A stretch of 64,000 nucleotides of DNA from Desulfurivibrio dismutans (GCF_029210385.1 NZ_JARGDQ010000003.1:1-64000); one strand, 5' to 3'; positions 7,766 through 16,606 are shown, numbered from the stretch's first letter. Numbers and translations: made by a program. The notes: generated by a model not told the origin, from the letters alone.

Positions 7766-8631
7766 GTGATGCCGGGGCTGCTCCGTTGCCTCGGCGGGCG
7801 CGGGGCCGGAACCTCGGTGGAGAGTTCCAGCCGGTGCTGCTGTCCGTCCTGCCAGTAGGCCATGGCCGCCTTTTTCCCCTCCGGGGTGGCGCGGACCAGT
7901 TCCAGAAACTCCATGGGGTTGGTCGGGGTCTGTTCGTTGACCTCGGTGATCAGGGCGCCGGGGCGCAACCCGGCCTCGCCGGCCGGGCCGGTGACGTTGC
8001 TGACCAGCACGCCCTGGTTGTCCGGCAGCGAGAGGGCGGCCTGCAACTCCTTGGTAACCTGGTTGACGGTGATCCCGAGCGCGGTAACCACCTCGTGCTC
8101 CAGCCCCCGGTACTGGATGGTCCGGGCTATCTGCAGCACTTTGGGGACGATGAGGATGCCGGCGCCGGCGCGGACGGCCAGGGCCAGGGCATCGCTGGGG
8201 CGGGAGTCGATATGCAGGGGTTGGTCGCGCCCCGATACGGCCAGTTCCAGCATCCCGTAAAAGGTGTTGTCGCGCAGGTCGTCGATGTAAACCCGCAGCA
8301 GTTGGGCATCCAGGGTAGCGACAACGTTGAGCAGCAGATCGTGGGTCATGGGGCGCGGCATGGCCGCTCCCCGCAAGGCCTGGCTGATGGCCAGGGCCTG
8401 CTCCGGGCCGATGAAGATGGGCACCACCTCGTTGGCGTGGGGTTCACGCAACAGCACCACCGGCGAGCCGTTGTCGGCGATGGCCACCGTGGCCACCTCG
8501 ACCTCCACCAGTTGGTCCGGCTCCAGCGCCAGTTCGCGCCCGTCCCGGCTCTGACCGGGCAGGGGGGAAAGTGCCAGCAGGGCCAGCACCAGCCCGCCAA
8601 ACAGCAGGGGAAGGTATCGGGAAAAAACCAT
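7732..8631 (-). CDS. bifunctional nuclease (DUF151) domain protein with PDZ domain, exported
   Basis: The 299-residue protein begins with a signal peptide or anchor (RYLPLLFGGLVLALLALSPL). A BFN/DUF151 domain follows at ~40-165, with HANEVVPIFIGPEQALAI, RPMTHDLL and IDSRPSDALALAVR. Residues ~200-275 look like a PDZ domain (GPAGEAGLRPGALITEVN). DUF151 proteins are linked to nuclease activity, but an exported PDZ-fused form more likely acts in envelope proteostasis (inference). The last ~20 residues are read through transposase-derived sequence, so the native C-terminus has been replaced. Confidence 0.8.
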   Translation of the reverse strand: MVFSRYLPLLFGGLVLALLALSPLPGQSRDGRELALEPDQLVEVEVATVAIADNGSPVVLLREPHANEVVPIFIGPEQALAISQALRGAAMPRPMTHDLLLNVVATLDAQLLRVYIDDLRDNTFYGMLELAVSGRDQPLHIDSRPSDALALAVRAGAGILIVPKVLQIARTIQYRGLEHEVVTALGITVNQVTKELQAALSLPDNQGVLVSNVTGPAGEAGLRPGALITEVNEQTPTNPMEFLELVRATPEGKKAAMAYWQDGQQHRLELSTEVPAPRPPRQRSSPGITLYHPAPLFQV

Positions 8632-8717
8632 GCGCGCCTCCGGGTGCTTTTTAACGTTGCCGGCTCATTAGAACAAGCGGCCGGCCCGTTGTCAAACGGA
8701 TTGGCCCCCCGGTTTTG

Positions 8718-8813
8718 TTATCGTAGGGCGGCCAGGCGAGCGGGCAGTCGCCACTGCTTGAGCAGCTCGGCGGCGGCCGGCGGGAGCAGCTGTTCCCAGG
8801 GTTTACCTTCTAC
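8718..8813 (-). pseudogene. NadM-like nucleotidyltransferase, C-terminal scrap
   Basis: The reverse strand encodes EGKPWEQLLPPAAAELLKQW and LPARLAALR followed by a stop. This closely parallels the C-terminus of the intact gene at 13,788-14,372 but with many substitutions, so it is an old paralogous remnant rather than a fresh copy. Confidence 0.65.
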
Positions 8814-8843
8814 CTCAACTTTCTGACTTATCTTAAGATCGCG

Positions 8844-8984
8844 AGGACATCGCGGCGATTGAGGCTTTTCAGCGCCAGCTTGCGGTGGGCAAAGAGGAGT
8901 TGCTCCCCGCCGACATGGCGGACCGCACCCTTGACGGGAAAAATAAAATCAGGGTCTGGCGCGAGTACCGGCAGCTAGGTTGAT
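8844..8984 (+). pseudogene. XRE-type antitoxin fragment
   Basis: The frame EDIAAIEAFQRQL, LLPADMADRTLDGKNKIRVW and REYRQLG-stop resembles the N-terminal half of HTH antitoxins, where VWREYRGL leads into the helix-turn-helix. Here it stops before the helix-turn-helix. There is no start codon at a sensible place. Confidence 0.45.
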
Positions 8985-9093
8985 AAATTTAATTGATCCA
9001 TGTAATTGTTTTTATCGATGATAAAGGTGGTTAATAATTATAATTACCTGTTGGACCTGTTTTCTTTTTGTTTGCTATAGTCCACGACTTTCG

Positions 9094-9172
9094 AGGGGCG
9101 TAACCGTACTGCAGACTGCCTTTGAGTGGCGGCATGAGTCGCCTGGTGGCGAAGTCCCGGCGGCGTACGGTT
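9094..9172 (+). ncRNA. possible structured 5' leader of phnD
   Basis: AACCGTAC near 9098 can pair with GTACGGTT near 9166, enclosing a GGCG-N8-CGCC hairpin and a second GC-rich stem. The block ends about 55 bases before the phnD start. It fits no riboswitch class I can name. It could be a riboswitch, an attenuator or simply chance pairing in GC-rich DNA. Confidence 0.3.
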
Positions 9173-9225
9173 TGCATGATTACGGTCAATTTTACAACCT
9201 GCTGGCAAGCACAAGGAGAACAGTA

Positions 9226-10131
9226 ATGCGACAAAAATTTTTCGATTCCCTGGTCCTGACTATGGCCCTGGCTGTTATGGCCTTGATTTTTACCCCGTTG
9301 TCGGTTTCGGCGGCCCAGGCGCCGGATAAAATCACCATCGTCGCCATCCCCGACGACAGCGCCGAGAACATGCGGGAGTTTTTTGGACTGATCGCCCGCC
9401 ATATTGAGGCCGCCACCGGTATTCCCACCGAATACGTCCACGTGGAAAACTATGCCGCCACGGTTACCGCCTTGGCCACCGGTCGGGCCCAGTTGGCCTG
9501 GTTCGGCGCCGTGACCACCGCCCAGGCCTATCTGATGATGGGCGATGAACTGGAAGTGGTGGCGGCTCGCGATATCGACAAGGAATTTATCAGCTACTTC
9601 ATTGCCAACGCCGAGGCCGGCATCGGCCCGGTCAGCGACCTCAAGGAACTGGCCGAAATGGCCGCCGGCAAAAACTGGACCTTCACCTTCGGCAGCAAGA
9701 GCAGCACCTCCAGTCATCTGATGCCTCGCAACTTTTTTGCCGACCAAAGCGGCAAGCGCCCGGAGCAGGTGTTCCGCACCGTGGCCTACAGCGGCAGTCA
9801 CGACGTGGTGCTGCAGAAGGTGGCCAACGGGGAATTTCACCTGGGCGGCCTGGGGCAGCCCCCTTACGATCGGGCTTCCGCTGAACTCCAGGCCAAAGCC
9901 CCCATCATTTACACCACCCCCAAGTTCACCAACTACTGCTTTGCCACCCGCGCAAGCCTTGGCCGGGAAACCATCGACCAAATCCATGCCGCCCTGCTGG
10001 GCCTGCATGAATCGGAAGAAGGGCGCCAGGCCCTGGGTTACCTCAAGTCCGAGGGTTTTGTCGATGCCGACATCAGCGAGTGGATGGGTTATGTCGAACT
10101 GCTCAAGTCCGGGGTGGACATTGGCAACTGA
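9226..10131 (+). CDS. phnD: phosphonate/phosphite ABC transporter substrate-binding protein
   Basis: The 301-residue periplasmic protein has a signal peptide (residues 1-~28, ending SVSAAQA) and the PhnD/PtxB fold signatures ITIVAIPDDSAENM, YAATVTALATGRAQLAWFG and FGSKSSTSSHLMP. The ATG at 9226 follows AAGGAGAA; an upstream in-frame start at 9172 has no ribosome site. The downstream ATPase start overlaps its stop, so the transporter is an operon. The substrate (phosphonate, phosphite or another oxyanion) cannot be decided from sequence, since no phn lyase or ptxD gene is present. Confidence 0.85.
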   Translation: MRQKFFDSLVLTMALAVMALIFTPLSVSAAQAPDKITIVAIPDDSAENMREFFGLIARHIEAATGIPTEYVHVENYAATVTALATGRAQLAWFGAVTTAQAYLMMGDELEVVAARDIDKEFISYFIANAEAGIGPVSDLKELAEMAAGKNWTFTFGSKSSTSSHLMPRNFFADQSGKRPEQVFRTVAYSGSHDVVLQKVANGEFHLGGLGQPPYDRASAELQAKAPIIYTTPKFTNYCFATRASLGRETIDQIHAALLGLHESEEGRQALGYLKSEGFVDADISEWMGYVELLKSGVDIGN

Positions 10132-11041
10132 TTCATCCTCTTCGGTACTCCCCACCCCCCCGGCCTTCAGGGTTCGAGGGGTGAACAAGGATTTTGGCGG
10201 CCAGCGGGTGCTTGCCGATATCTCCTTCACCATCGCCGCCGGCGAGCGGGTGGCCATTATCGGTCCTTCCGGGGCCGGTAAGACCACCCTCTTTCGGCTG
10301 CTGTGCGCCGTGCTGCAGCCCGACGGCGGCTCCGTCGAGGTTTTCGGACAAGACTGCACCGGCTTGCACGGGCGGCGCTTGCGGCGGCTGCGGCGGGAGA
10401 TCGGGGTGCTCTACCAGTCCGATAACCTGATTCCCCAGTTACGGGTGGTCCATAATGTGCTGATGGGCAAGTTGGGTCGCTGGAGTCTGCCCCGGGCCCT
10501 GCTGTCCCTGCTCTGGCCCCAGGATCTGCCGACGGCCCGGGCGGCTTTAGCGCGGGTCGAACTGGCCGATCGGCTCTGGGCCATGCCGGGGGAACTCTCC
10601 GGCGGGCAGCAGCAGCGGGTGGCCCTGGCCCGGCTGCTGGTGCAGCAACCCAAAATCATGCTGGCCGATGAGCCGGTAAGCCAGCTTGACATCCGCCTGG
10701 GCCGGGAAATTATCGAGCTGTTGGCCTCCATTGCCACCTCACTGGGCAATACGCTGCTGGTCAACCTGCATACCCTGGAGTTGTTGCAGGGTCACTTTCA
10801 GCGGCTGCTGGCCTTGAAAGATGGTCGGCTTTTCTGGCAGGGACCGCCTGCCGCCTTAAGTCATGATTTATTGCGGGAATTGTACGGCACCGAGTATCAG
10901 AGCCTGCATCTGGAAGAGGGCCGGAAGGGCGAAAATATCGCCGAACCGGCCGGCGGTGTCGGGGCTGCTGATCAGATGGAGGCAGTGGCAGGGCCACATC
11001 AAGTCCCGGCGGCGGCCGGCGTCGAGCAGACGGTAAACTGA
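10121..11041 (+). CDS. phnC: phosphonate-type ABC transporter ATPase
   Basis: The ~306-residue ATPase has Walker A GPSGAGKTT, Q-loop LYQSDNLIPQL, signature LSGGQQQRVALARLL and Walker B IMLADEPVSQLD. I choose the TTG at 10,121, which overlaps the phnD stop by translational coupling; a GTG at 10,181 is an alternative. The C-terminal ~40 residues after YQSLHLEEG are an extra Gly/Ala-rich tail. It would power the fused permease encoded just downstream. Confidence 0.85.
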   Translation: MATDSSSSVLPTPPAFRVRGVNKDFGGQRVLADISFTIAAGERVAIIGPSGAGKTTLFRLLCAVLQPDGGSVEVFGQDCTGLHGRRLRRLRREIGVLYQSDNLIPQLRVVHNVLMGKLGRWSLPRALLSLLWPQDLPTARAALARVELADRLWAMPGELSGGQQQRVALARLLVQQPKIMLADEPVSQLDIRLGREIIELLASIATSLGNTLLVNLHTLELLQGHFQRLLALKDGRLFWQGPPAALSHDLLRELYGTEYQSLHLEEGRKGENIAEPAGGVGAADQMEAVAGPHQVPAAAGVEQTVN

Positions 11042-11059
11042 ATCCGGTGCCGATCTGCC

Positions 11060-13018
11060 ATGCGGACCCAACCACCCATAACCTGTAATGTGGCCACTAC
11101 CCATCGGCCGCCGGCAGCCCCCCCTTTTTCACCGGAAGGTGACAAACGGCCCTGGGGAGTCTGGGCCGCCATCTTCACCATCGCCGTTCTGCTGGTGGCC
11201 GCCTTCACCGCCGTGGAATGGGATTTTTCCTCCCTCACCGATCCCGACCAGCGCCGTTTGGCTTTGGGACGTATGTGGTCATGGATGGCCGCCTTTCGTC
11301 ACCCCGATTTCAGCCCCGAATTTCTCCGCCACAGTTGGGCCCTGACCCTGCAGACCTTGTCGGCGGCGGTGATCGGCACCTTTCTCGCCATCATCGCGGC
11401 GATTCTGCTGGCGTTGGGGTCATCCCGGGCGGTGAGCGTGGGCGAAGAAAACCTTAAAGGCTGGCGGCGGGATTTCCCCCTGCGACGGCCGGCGGCGCTC
11501 TTTTGCTCCCTGTGCCGGATCATCCAGGATGTGCTGCGGGCGGTGCCAGATTTCGTCTGGGCGGTGATTCTGGTGGCCATCATCGGGTTGGGGCCGCTCA
11601 CCGGGGCCCTGGCGCTGGCGCTCAACATCACCGGTATCCTGGCCAAGATATACAGTGAGCTGTGGGATTCGGTGGATGAGAAATCATACGAACAGGTGCG
11701 GGCCAGCGGCGCCGGGCGGCTGACGGCCCTTTTTTACGGAATCGGCCCCCTGGCGGCTCGCAGCGTGCAAAGTTTTACCCTGATGCGGGCCGAATGCGCC
11801 ATCCGCAACGCGGCGGTGATCGGGGCGGTTGGGGGTGGAGGCCTTGGTTCCGATATCTGGTATCAGATCCAGTTTGGGGCCTGGTCCAAGGTGACCACCC
11901 TGCTGCTCTTTACCCTGGCCCTGACGTTGAGTGCCGACCTGGTGAGTAACTTTATTCGCCGTCAGTTGCGCAGCGATTCTAACCACCCCCGGGCGGTCCG
12001 TACAGGTTCGCTTTTTCGACAGCTGGCTCGCAGCTATGTGGCGGTGGGGGTGGCCCTGGCCATTGTCGGCTGGTCGTTCTGGTTCATGGGCTGGGGCAAC
12101 AATGCCCCGCCGGGTCAGGAGCGCCGCAACTTTCTGCTGCCGGCGGTGGAACTGGTTTCCGGCGAGGCCTGGCGCAATATCAGTTTTTTTGAGCGGATGC
12201 TGCAACCGGAAATTGATCTGGCGGCCGTGGGGATCGGTGATGCCGACGAGGTGGAAGCCCGGCGGGCGGCGGGCACCAGCGTTAATCTTTTTGCCGAATA
12301 TGGCCCGCTCTCGGCCTGGCGACCGGCGGCCTGGCGGGCCTGGGAAGAGGAGTTGAGCCACTGGTTCGGCTGGCGGGTAATCAAGTCCGCCGCCGTGCCT
12401 TTGGCCATGGCCCTGGTGGGCACCTTGCTGGGGGTAGCGGCGGCCGGCCTGCTCAGTTATCCGCATTCCTTCTCCTTTATGTGGGAATCCAGCCATTTCA
12501 CGGGCGAAAGCCCGCCCTGGTGGCTGAAATTGCTCCGGCGTCTGCAGATGGTGATCGCCCGGCTCACCGGCCTGATCTCCCGGGGGGTGCCGGAGGTAAT
12601 GTGGGCCTTCCTCTTTATCTCTTTTTTCGGGCCGGGGCTGCTGGCTGGAATGATGGCCATCGCCATCCACAGCACCGGAGTGCTGGTGCGGGTGTTCAGC
12701 GAAAGCATCGACAATATCCCCTATCGCCGCTTCGAGCAGTCTTTCAGCGGTTCGCGGGCCGCTTGTTTCGGCCTGGTGGCGGTACCGGTGGCCTGGCGCG
12801 ACTGGCTGACCTATTCCTTTTTCCAGTTCGAAGCCAATGTCCGCACCGCCGTGGTCCTGGGCATCGTCGGCGCCGGCGGCCTGGGGTTCCAGTTCAGTTT
12901 CAACTTCGAATGGTTCCGCTTTGAAAAAGCCGCCACCTATCTGATGATGATCATTGCTTTAACCATCATCATCGACCGCATTTCCCGGCTGCTGCGTTTC
13001 TCCCGGGTCAGCCGCTGA
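11060..13018 (+). CDS. phnE: phosphonate-type ABC permease, two PhnE domains fused
   Basis: The 652-residue protein contains two permease units, each with several membrane helices and an EAA-like loop. Unit 1 (~80-310) has SYEQVRASGAGRLTALFYG and GAVGGGGLG. Unit 2 (~400-645) has YRRFEQSFSGSRAACFGL and GIVGAGGLG. A soluble periplasmic stretch of about 100 residues lies between them (GNNAPPGQERRN to LSHWFGW). Normal PhnE is ~260-280 residues and acts as a dimer, so this fusion encodes the whole membrane channel in one chain. It starts 18 bases after phnC. Confidence 0.85.
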   Translation: MRTQPPITCNVATTHRPPAAPPFSPEGDKRPWGVWAAIFTIAVLLVAAFTAVEWDFSSLTDPDQRRLALGRMWSWMAAFRHPDFSPEFLRHSWALTLQTLSAAVIGTFLAIIAAILLALGSSRAVSVGEENLKGWRRDFPLRRPAALFCSLCRIIQDVLRAVPDFVWAVILVAIIGLGPLTGALALALNITGILAKIYSELWDSVDEKSYEQVRASGAGRLTALFYGIGPLAARSVQSFTLMRAECAIRNAAVIGAVGGGGLGSDIWYQIQFGAWSKVTTLLLFTLALTLSADLVSNFIRRQLRSDSNHPRAVRTGSLFRQLARSYVAVGVALAIVGWSFWFMGWGNNAPPGQERRNFLLPAVELVSGEAWRNISFFERMLQPEIDLAAVGIGDADEVEARRAAGTSVNLFAEYGPLSAWRPAAWRAWEEELSHWFGWRVIKSAAVPLAMALVGTLLGVAAAGLLSYPHSFSFMWESSHFTGESPPWWLKLLRRLQMVIARLTGLISRGVPEVMWAFLFISFFGPGLLAGMMAIAIHSTGVLVRVFSESIDNIPYRRFEQSFSGSRAACFGLVAVPVAWRDWLTYSFFQFEANVRTAVVLGIVGAGGLGFQFSFNFEWFRFEKAATYLMMIIALTIIIDRISRLLRFSRVSR

Positions 13019-13105
13019 AGTTGTTTTTATATCCCTCTGTGCTTTGCGCCGTCATAGTTTTGCGGTAGACTGCAGTTATTGATCAACGGCACAACCGGGA
13101 GGGAA

Positions 13106-13660
13106 ATGGTGGATAGAAAAGCTAAGGTGCGGTTTGGATGGTTTGGGGTCATGGTGGTTGCCGTGTTGCTGGCGGTCGCGGCCGGGCCGGCGGCGGGATC
13201 CGGGCCGGCCGCAGCCGGCAAGGGTCAAAGCGACCGCCCCGATGACCGGGTGGCTTTGACGGGGGTGGAGACCGGGCGTATTTTCTGGGATATAACCATC
13301 GCCGATGCTTACCGCCTGGCCGGGCGGTTGGGGGTGGTGGTCACCACCTATGAGGATATGGTGCGCCAGGGGGTAACCCCGGAAATGGTCCTGGCCTTCC
13401 GTGGCGGGGCGGTCCGGCTGCTGGCCGCTGATTTGGCCATGGTGCCGGCCGAGCAGCGGGCCGGCGCCGCCGACGTGCAGCGTCGCCTGCAGGAGTTGCA
13501 GGAGCGGCCGGGAGTCCGCCTGGAGGCCTGCTACATCGCCATGGGCCGGGTGCCCTTGGAGCCGGGCAAGATGATGCCCGGAGTCAACACGGTGGGCAAT
13601 ACCTTCCTTTCGGCCATGGGTTTTGGCCAGAAGGGGTATGTGGCCATCTCCCTGCCTTGA
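13106..13660 (+). CDS. exported DsrE-like protein
   Basis: The 184-residue protein has an N-terminal hydrophobic signal (FGVMVVAVLLAVAAGPAAG). A domain resembling the DsrE/DsrF-like sulfur-relay fold follows, ending ACYIAMGRVPLEPGKMMPGV and NTFLSAMGFGQKGYVAI. The ATG at 13,106 follows GGGAGGG. The single Cys in ACYIAMG sits where DsrE-like proteins often carry a functional Cys. A periplasmic role in sulfur handling is possible but inferred. It follows the transporter operon by 87 bases. Confidence 0.55.
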   Translation: MVDRKAKVRFGWFGVMVVAVLLAVAAGPAAGSGPAAAGKGQSDRPDDRVALTGVETGRIFWDITIADAYRLAGRLGVVVTTYEDMVRQGVTPEMVLAFRGGAVRLLAADLAMVPAEQRAGAADVQRRLQELQERPGVRLEACYIAMGRVPLEPGKMMPGVNTVGNTFLSAMGFGQKGYVAISLP

Positions 13661-13705
13661 TGACTTCGCAAGAAGTCCATGGACGGACTTTTTGCGACTT
13701 CATCT
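13661..13705. repeat. palindromic repeat after the dsrE-like gene
   Basis: GATGACTTCGCAAGAAGTCC and GGACTTTTTGCGACTTCATC form imperfect inverted arms of 20 bases around ATGGAC, starting at the stop codon. It could serve as a terminator or be a REP-type element. Confidence 0.6.
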
Positions 13706-13787
13706 GCATTGATTTCCGGCGTTTTCGGGGCCGATTATCATTAGAGATCAACTTTCCGGTTCAAGCGGTTTGCCGGAGTTGTCCACA

Positions 13788-14372
13788 TCAATCCTTTGTC
13801 GCAGACCGAGTAACAGCGGCCAGGCGGGCGGGCAGTTGCCATTGCTTGAGCAGCTCGGCGGCGATCGGCGGCAACAAATGTTCCCATGGCTTACCTTCCA
13901 TTATCAGCTGACGGATGTCGACGGCGCTCAGGCCCTTTTCCGCCGGGCTGACTTCCCATAAGATGTGGGTTTTAAGGCCCAGTTGCCGGAAGGTGGCCAG
14001 CTTTTTGCGGCCCCAGTCGTCGTAGATGCTGAGCAGGAAGACGGCGTCGAGCGGCACGTAATGGCGGTAAAGCTCGGGCCGGTTGATGGGCAGGGGCACC
14101 ACCGAGAAGGTGTTTTCCGGCCGACCCGCCGCCACCAGCACCGCCCGTACCAGTTGGTAGCGCTCGAAGTAGGTCAGGGGGTTGGCCGCCGGTTGGCTGC
14201 GTTCCGGGTCGGTGGGGTCATCCTTGGTCAGTCCCGGGTCCGGGTTGGTAATGCCCACCACCAGGTGACGGCACAGTTCGGCCCCGGCCAGCAGATAGCG
14301 CCGGTGGTCGTTGTGCAGCACCTGGAAACGGCCGTGGATGACCCCGGTTTCATATGGTTTACCGTTGTTCAT
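13788..14372 (-). CDS. NadM-like nicotinamide-nucleotide adenylyltransferase
   Basis: The 194-residue protein has the nucleotidyltransferase motif GVIHGRFQVLHNDH (HxxH class) at residues ~12-25 and a C-terminal LSAVDIRQLIMEGKPWEHLL equivalent to the ISTxxxR loop. These bind ATP during transfer of AMP to nicotinamide mononucleotide. The length suits archaeal/bacterial NadM. A fragment of a related gene is at 8718. It is probably monocistronic. The substrate is assigned by family and could be another mononucleotide. Confidence 0.75.
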   Translation of the reverse strand: MNNGKPYETGVIHGRFQVLHNDHRRYLLAGAELCRHLVVGITNPDPGLTKDDPTDPERSQPAANPLTYFERYQLVRAVLVAAGRPENTFSVVPLPINRPELYRHYVPLDAVFLLSIYDDWGRKKLATFRQLGLKTHILWEVSPAEKGLSAVDIRQLIMEGKPWEHLLPPIAAELLKQWQLPARLAAVTRSATKD

Positions 14373-14410
14373 CGGTTAATTTTCATCCCGCTGTTTGCTT
14401 CTGCTCAGTG

Positions 14411-14658
14411 TTACCCTTCTAACTTGAATGCTTCACAGGGGCCAGGCCAGTAGGGCAGGTCGGCGGGGTGGTCGCGCAGGCCCACCAGTTTGGCCCGGTC
14501 CAGGGCGTTGATCACCAGGGCCATCAGCTCTCCGCCCCGGACCGTGCCCAGGGCGCCGCCGGCCACCGCCACCTCATCGAAGGCGGTGATCCTGTCCACC
14601 CTGATCCCTTCCCCGACCATGGTCAGCGGCACCGCTTCGCCGCAGTGAACCAGGGGGC
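14411..14658 (-). pseudogene. alkaline-phosphatase/phosphoglycerate-mutase superfamily protein, C-terminal fragment
   Basis: The frame reads GPLVHCGEAVPLTMVGEG, RVDRITAFDEVAVAGGALG and LPYWPGPCEAFKLEG, resembling the C-terminal metal-site region of cofactor-independent phosphoglycerate-mutase-like enzymes. At about 14,658 it changes abruptly into transposase sequence, so the element has removed the 5' part of the gene. The specific family is tentative. Confidence 0.45.
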
Positions 14659-14659
14659 C

Positions 14660-14935
14660 GGCGCTGGGGGTGGAGACTGGGCGGCGGCATCGGCCTGGCG
14701 GTTTGCCCTACCCCCCGGCCCCGGTTCGAGTACCAGCCGTAGTAGCGCACCAGTTGGAACGACTTCTCCGGGATGTGCTGGGTGATGGCGGCGATGAACT
14801 CGGTGGCGCTGAAGACCTGGAAGTTCCTGCGGCCGCCTTTACTGCGCGACGGGGTCGGCTTGGATTTGTAGATAACCATGCCGCTGGCCGGGTTATGGTA
14901 AACCGCCGCCGTGTCCGTCCAGTGCATGCAAGGCC
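14660..14935 (-). pseudogene. IS91-family transposase fragment B
   Basis: The minus strand encodes [32 protein letters not shown] and HIPEKSFQLVRYYGWYSNRG, the central part of an IS91-type transposase. 14,664-14,785 is nearly identical to 7230-7343. The upstream side is fused to hsdR copy 4, exactly as at the left window edge. Confidence 0.8.
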
Positions 14936-15890
14936 TCTTGCAGGTTGCTCGCTTTGCCTCTCTGGACTTCTTCGGTTGTCAGGATGAAATTCTTCACCTT
15001 AGGCTGCCGTTCGGCGTGGTCGATATCCTCACAGAAGATGATGGTTTTCTGCATGGGGTCGGTTTGGGTGAGCAACTCGCTGACCTTGGTCGCCACCGTG
15101 ATGGTGCGCTGTTCCAGGACCAGGCGGCGGTCGAAATCTTTTTGGTTGTAGATGCGGTCTTCGATCAGTTGGCCGTGCTTGTCGGTCTGGCCTTGGGTGG
15201 GGCGCCAGCCCTGGAGGTCCTTGTCCAGATTTTGCGCCGGGCCTTCCAGAGCCGCCAGATGATCTGGAAGGCGGTGTAGGTCTTGCCGGTGCCGGTGGCC
15301 ATCACCAGCAGGATGCGGTTCTGGCCCTTGACAACGGCTTCCACCGTGCGGTTGACGGCGTTGACCTGGTAGTAGCGGGGGGTGCGGCCGGAGCCGTCGT
15401 CGTAATAGGGTTGTTCGACGATGCGGCGGCTGGCGGGGTCGGCCAGGCCGTGGTGGCGGCAGTAGAGTTCCCATAGGGTTTGGGGTGCGGGGAACTCATT
15501 CAGGGCCAGGGTGGTTTCGGTCTGGCCACTCAGGCCGGTGCGGTCGTGGAAGAGAAAGCCGTCGCCGTTGCTGCTGAAGACGAAGGGGACATCCAGGACC
15601 TCGGCGTAGGCCAGGGCCTGCTGCATGCCGTCGCCTAAGGTGTGGTTGTTGTCCTTGGCTTCGATAACGGCGATGGGCTGGTTGGGCTGCAAGCTCAACA
15701 CATAATCGGCCCGCCGCTTTTTCCCCCGGGCATGGAGCCTTCCCCGCACGATGATCCGCCCGGCGGTAAAGGAGACCTCTTCCCGCACCTGCCGCAGCAA
15801 GTCCCACCCGGCCTGCTCGATGGCCGGGGTGATGAACTTGGTGCAGATGTCCCTTTCGCTGAGTTGTCTTTTGGCCTGGCCGTCAATCAT
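14936..15890 (-). pseudogene. hsdR: hsdR-like type I restriction subunit, copy 4 (N-terminal nuclease domain intact)
   Basis: The best-preserved N-terminus: a start at 15,890 ([16 protein letters not shown]), then the PD-(D/E)XK nuclease core with RRADYVLSLQPNQPIAVIEA and LGDGMQQALAYAEVL, the [13 protein letters not shown] linker and Walker [13 protein letters not shown]. At WRLWKARRK an internal deletion (joining to what lies near position 470 in copy 1) shifts the frame and the 241-codon reading stops at 15,165. A second deletion removes the segment between GCTGCC and GTTCGGCGTGG. No methylase or specificity gene is adjacent. Confidence 0.85.
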
Positions 15891-16076
15891 CTACTGGTTA
15901 CCCCCATCGGGGCAGCAAAAACCAGGAGCGGCCAAAATGCAATCAGTTCCAGCCCCTCGTCCCATTATGACCAGCCCTCCCAACTACTTGCTGGACAGTC
16001 GCGAACCGACTAAGTAGTATTACAAGGACAAGCACTTGTGGAAGGCCATCTTTTTACCTGCCAAGGGAGATATGCG

Positions 16077-16346
16077 ATGCCGTTGAGAACCGTGGAAATA
16101 TCATTTCCGTCCGAGGTGTTGGATGCACTGGCGGCAACTTATCAGGACAATGCCGATGTAATTAAAGAAGCCGCCGTGCTCGAATTATATCGGGAAGGGA
16201 GAATTTCCGCCGGCAAGGCCGCCGACATCCTGGAGATGGATCGCTTTGAGTTTATCCGGTATGCCGGCAAGAAAGGAATACCTTACATCCGGATGTCGCC
16301 CGACGAACTGGAAAACGAGATCGCAATGCTGGAAAAATCGGCATGA
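16077..16346 (+). CDS. UPF0175-family antitoxin
   Basis: The 89-residue protein (RTVEISFPSEVLDAL, EAAVLELYREGRISAGKAAD) matches the UPF0175 family, with a helix-turn-helix-like GRISAGKAADILEMDRFEF. These are usually antitoxins paired with DUF3368 PIN-fold toxins, and such a gene follows immediately with a 4-base overlap. The ATG at 16,077 follows AAGGGAGA. The pair sits between hsdR copies 4 and 5. The toxin partner is broken, so this antitoxin may be an orphan. Confidence 0.8.
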   Translation: MPLRTVEISFPSEVLDALAATYQDNADVIKEAAVLELYREGRISAGKAADILEMDRFEFIRYAGKKGIPYIRMSPDELENEIAMLEKSA

Positions 16347-16590
16347 AGGCGGTAGCCGACACAAGTCCCTTGATACTGCTCGAAAAAGCGGGGTGTTTGT
16401 GGATCCTGGGAAAACTCTGTCAAACAGTGGCAATTCCACCTGCGGTTGACCAGGAATGGCTGCGACCGGGCGGTTACGAAGTGCCCGGTTGGTTGCACGT
16501 ATCGAACCTCACCCCGGAGGCGAAAAGCACCGCTACTACCTGTCTGACGAACTACTTGCCAAAGCCCTAATGCTGGCCGGCGAAAAATAA
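16343..16590 (+). pseudogene. DUF3368 PIN-domain toxin with internal deletion
   Basis: The gene starts normally (MKAVADTSPLILLEKAG; the Asp is the first PIN catalytic acid) and overlaps the antitoxin stop. After VSNLTPEAK the frame runs out at 16,570. The +2 frame encodes KHRYYLSDELLAKALMLAGE and a stop at 16,590, which is the normal C-terminus of the family. The middle of the protein, with the other catalytic acids, is missing, so the toxin is dead. Confidence 0.75.
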
Positions 16591-16606
16591 ACTTCCCGCT
16601 GAAGCT

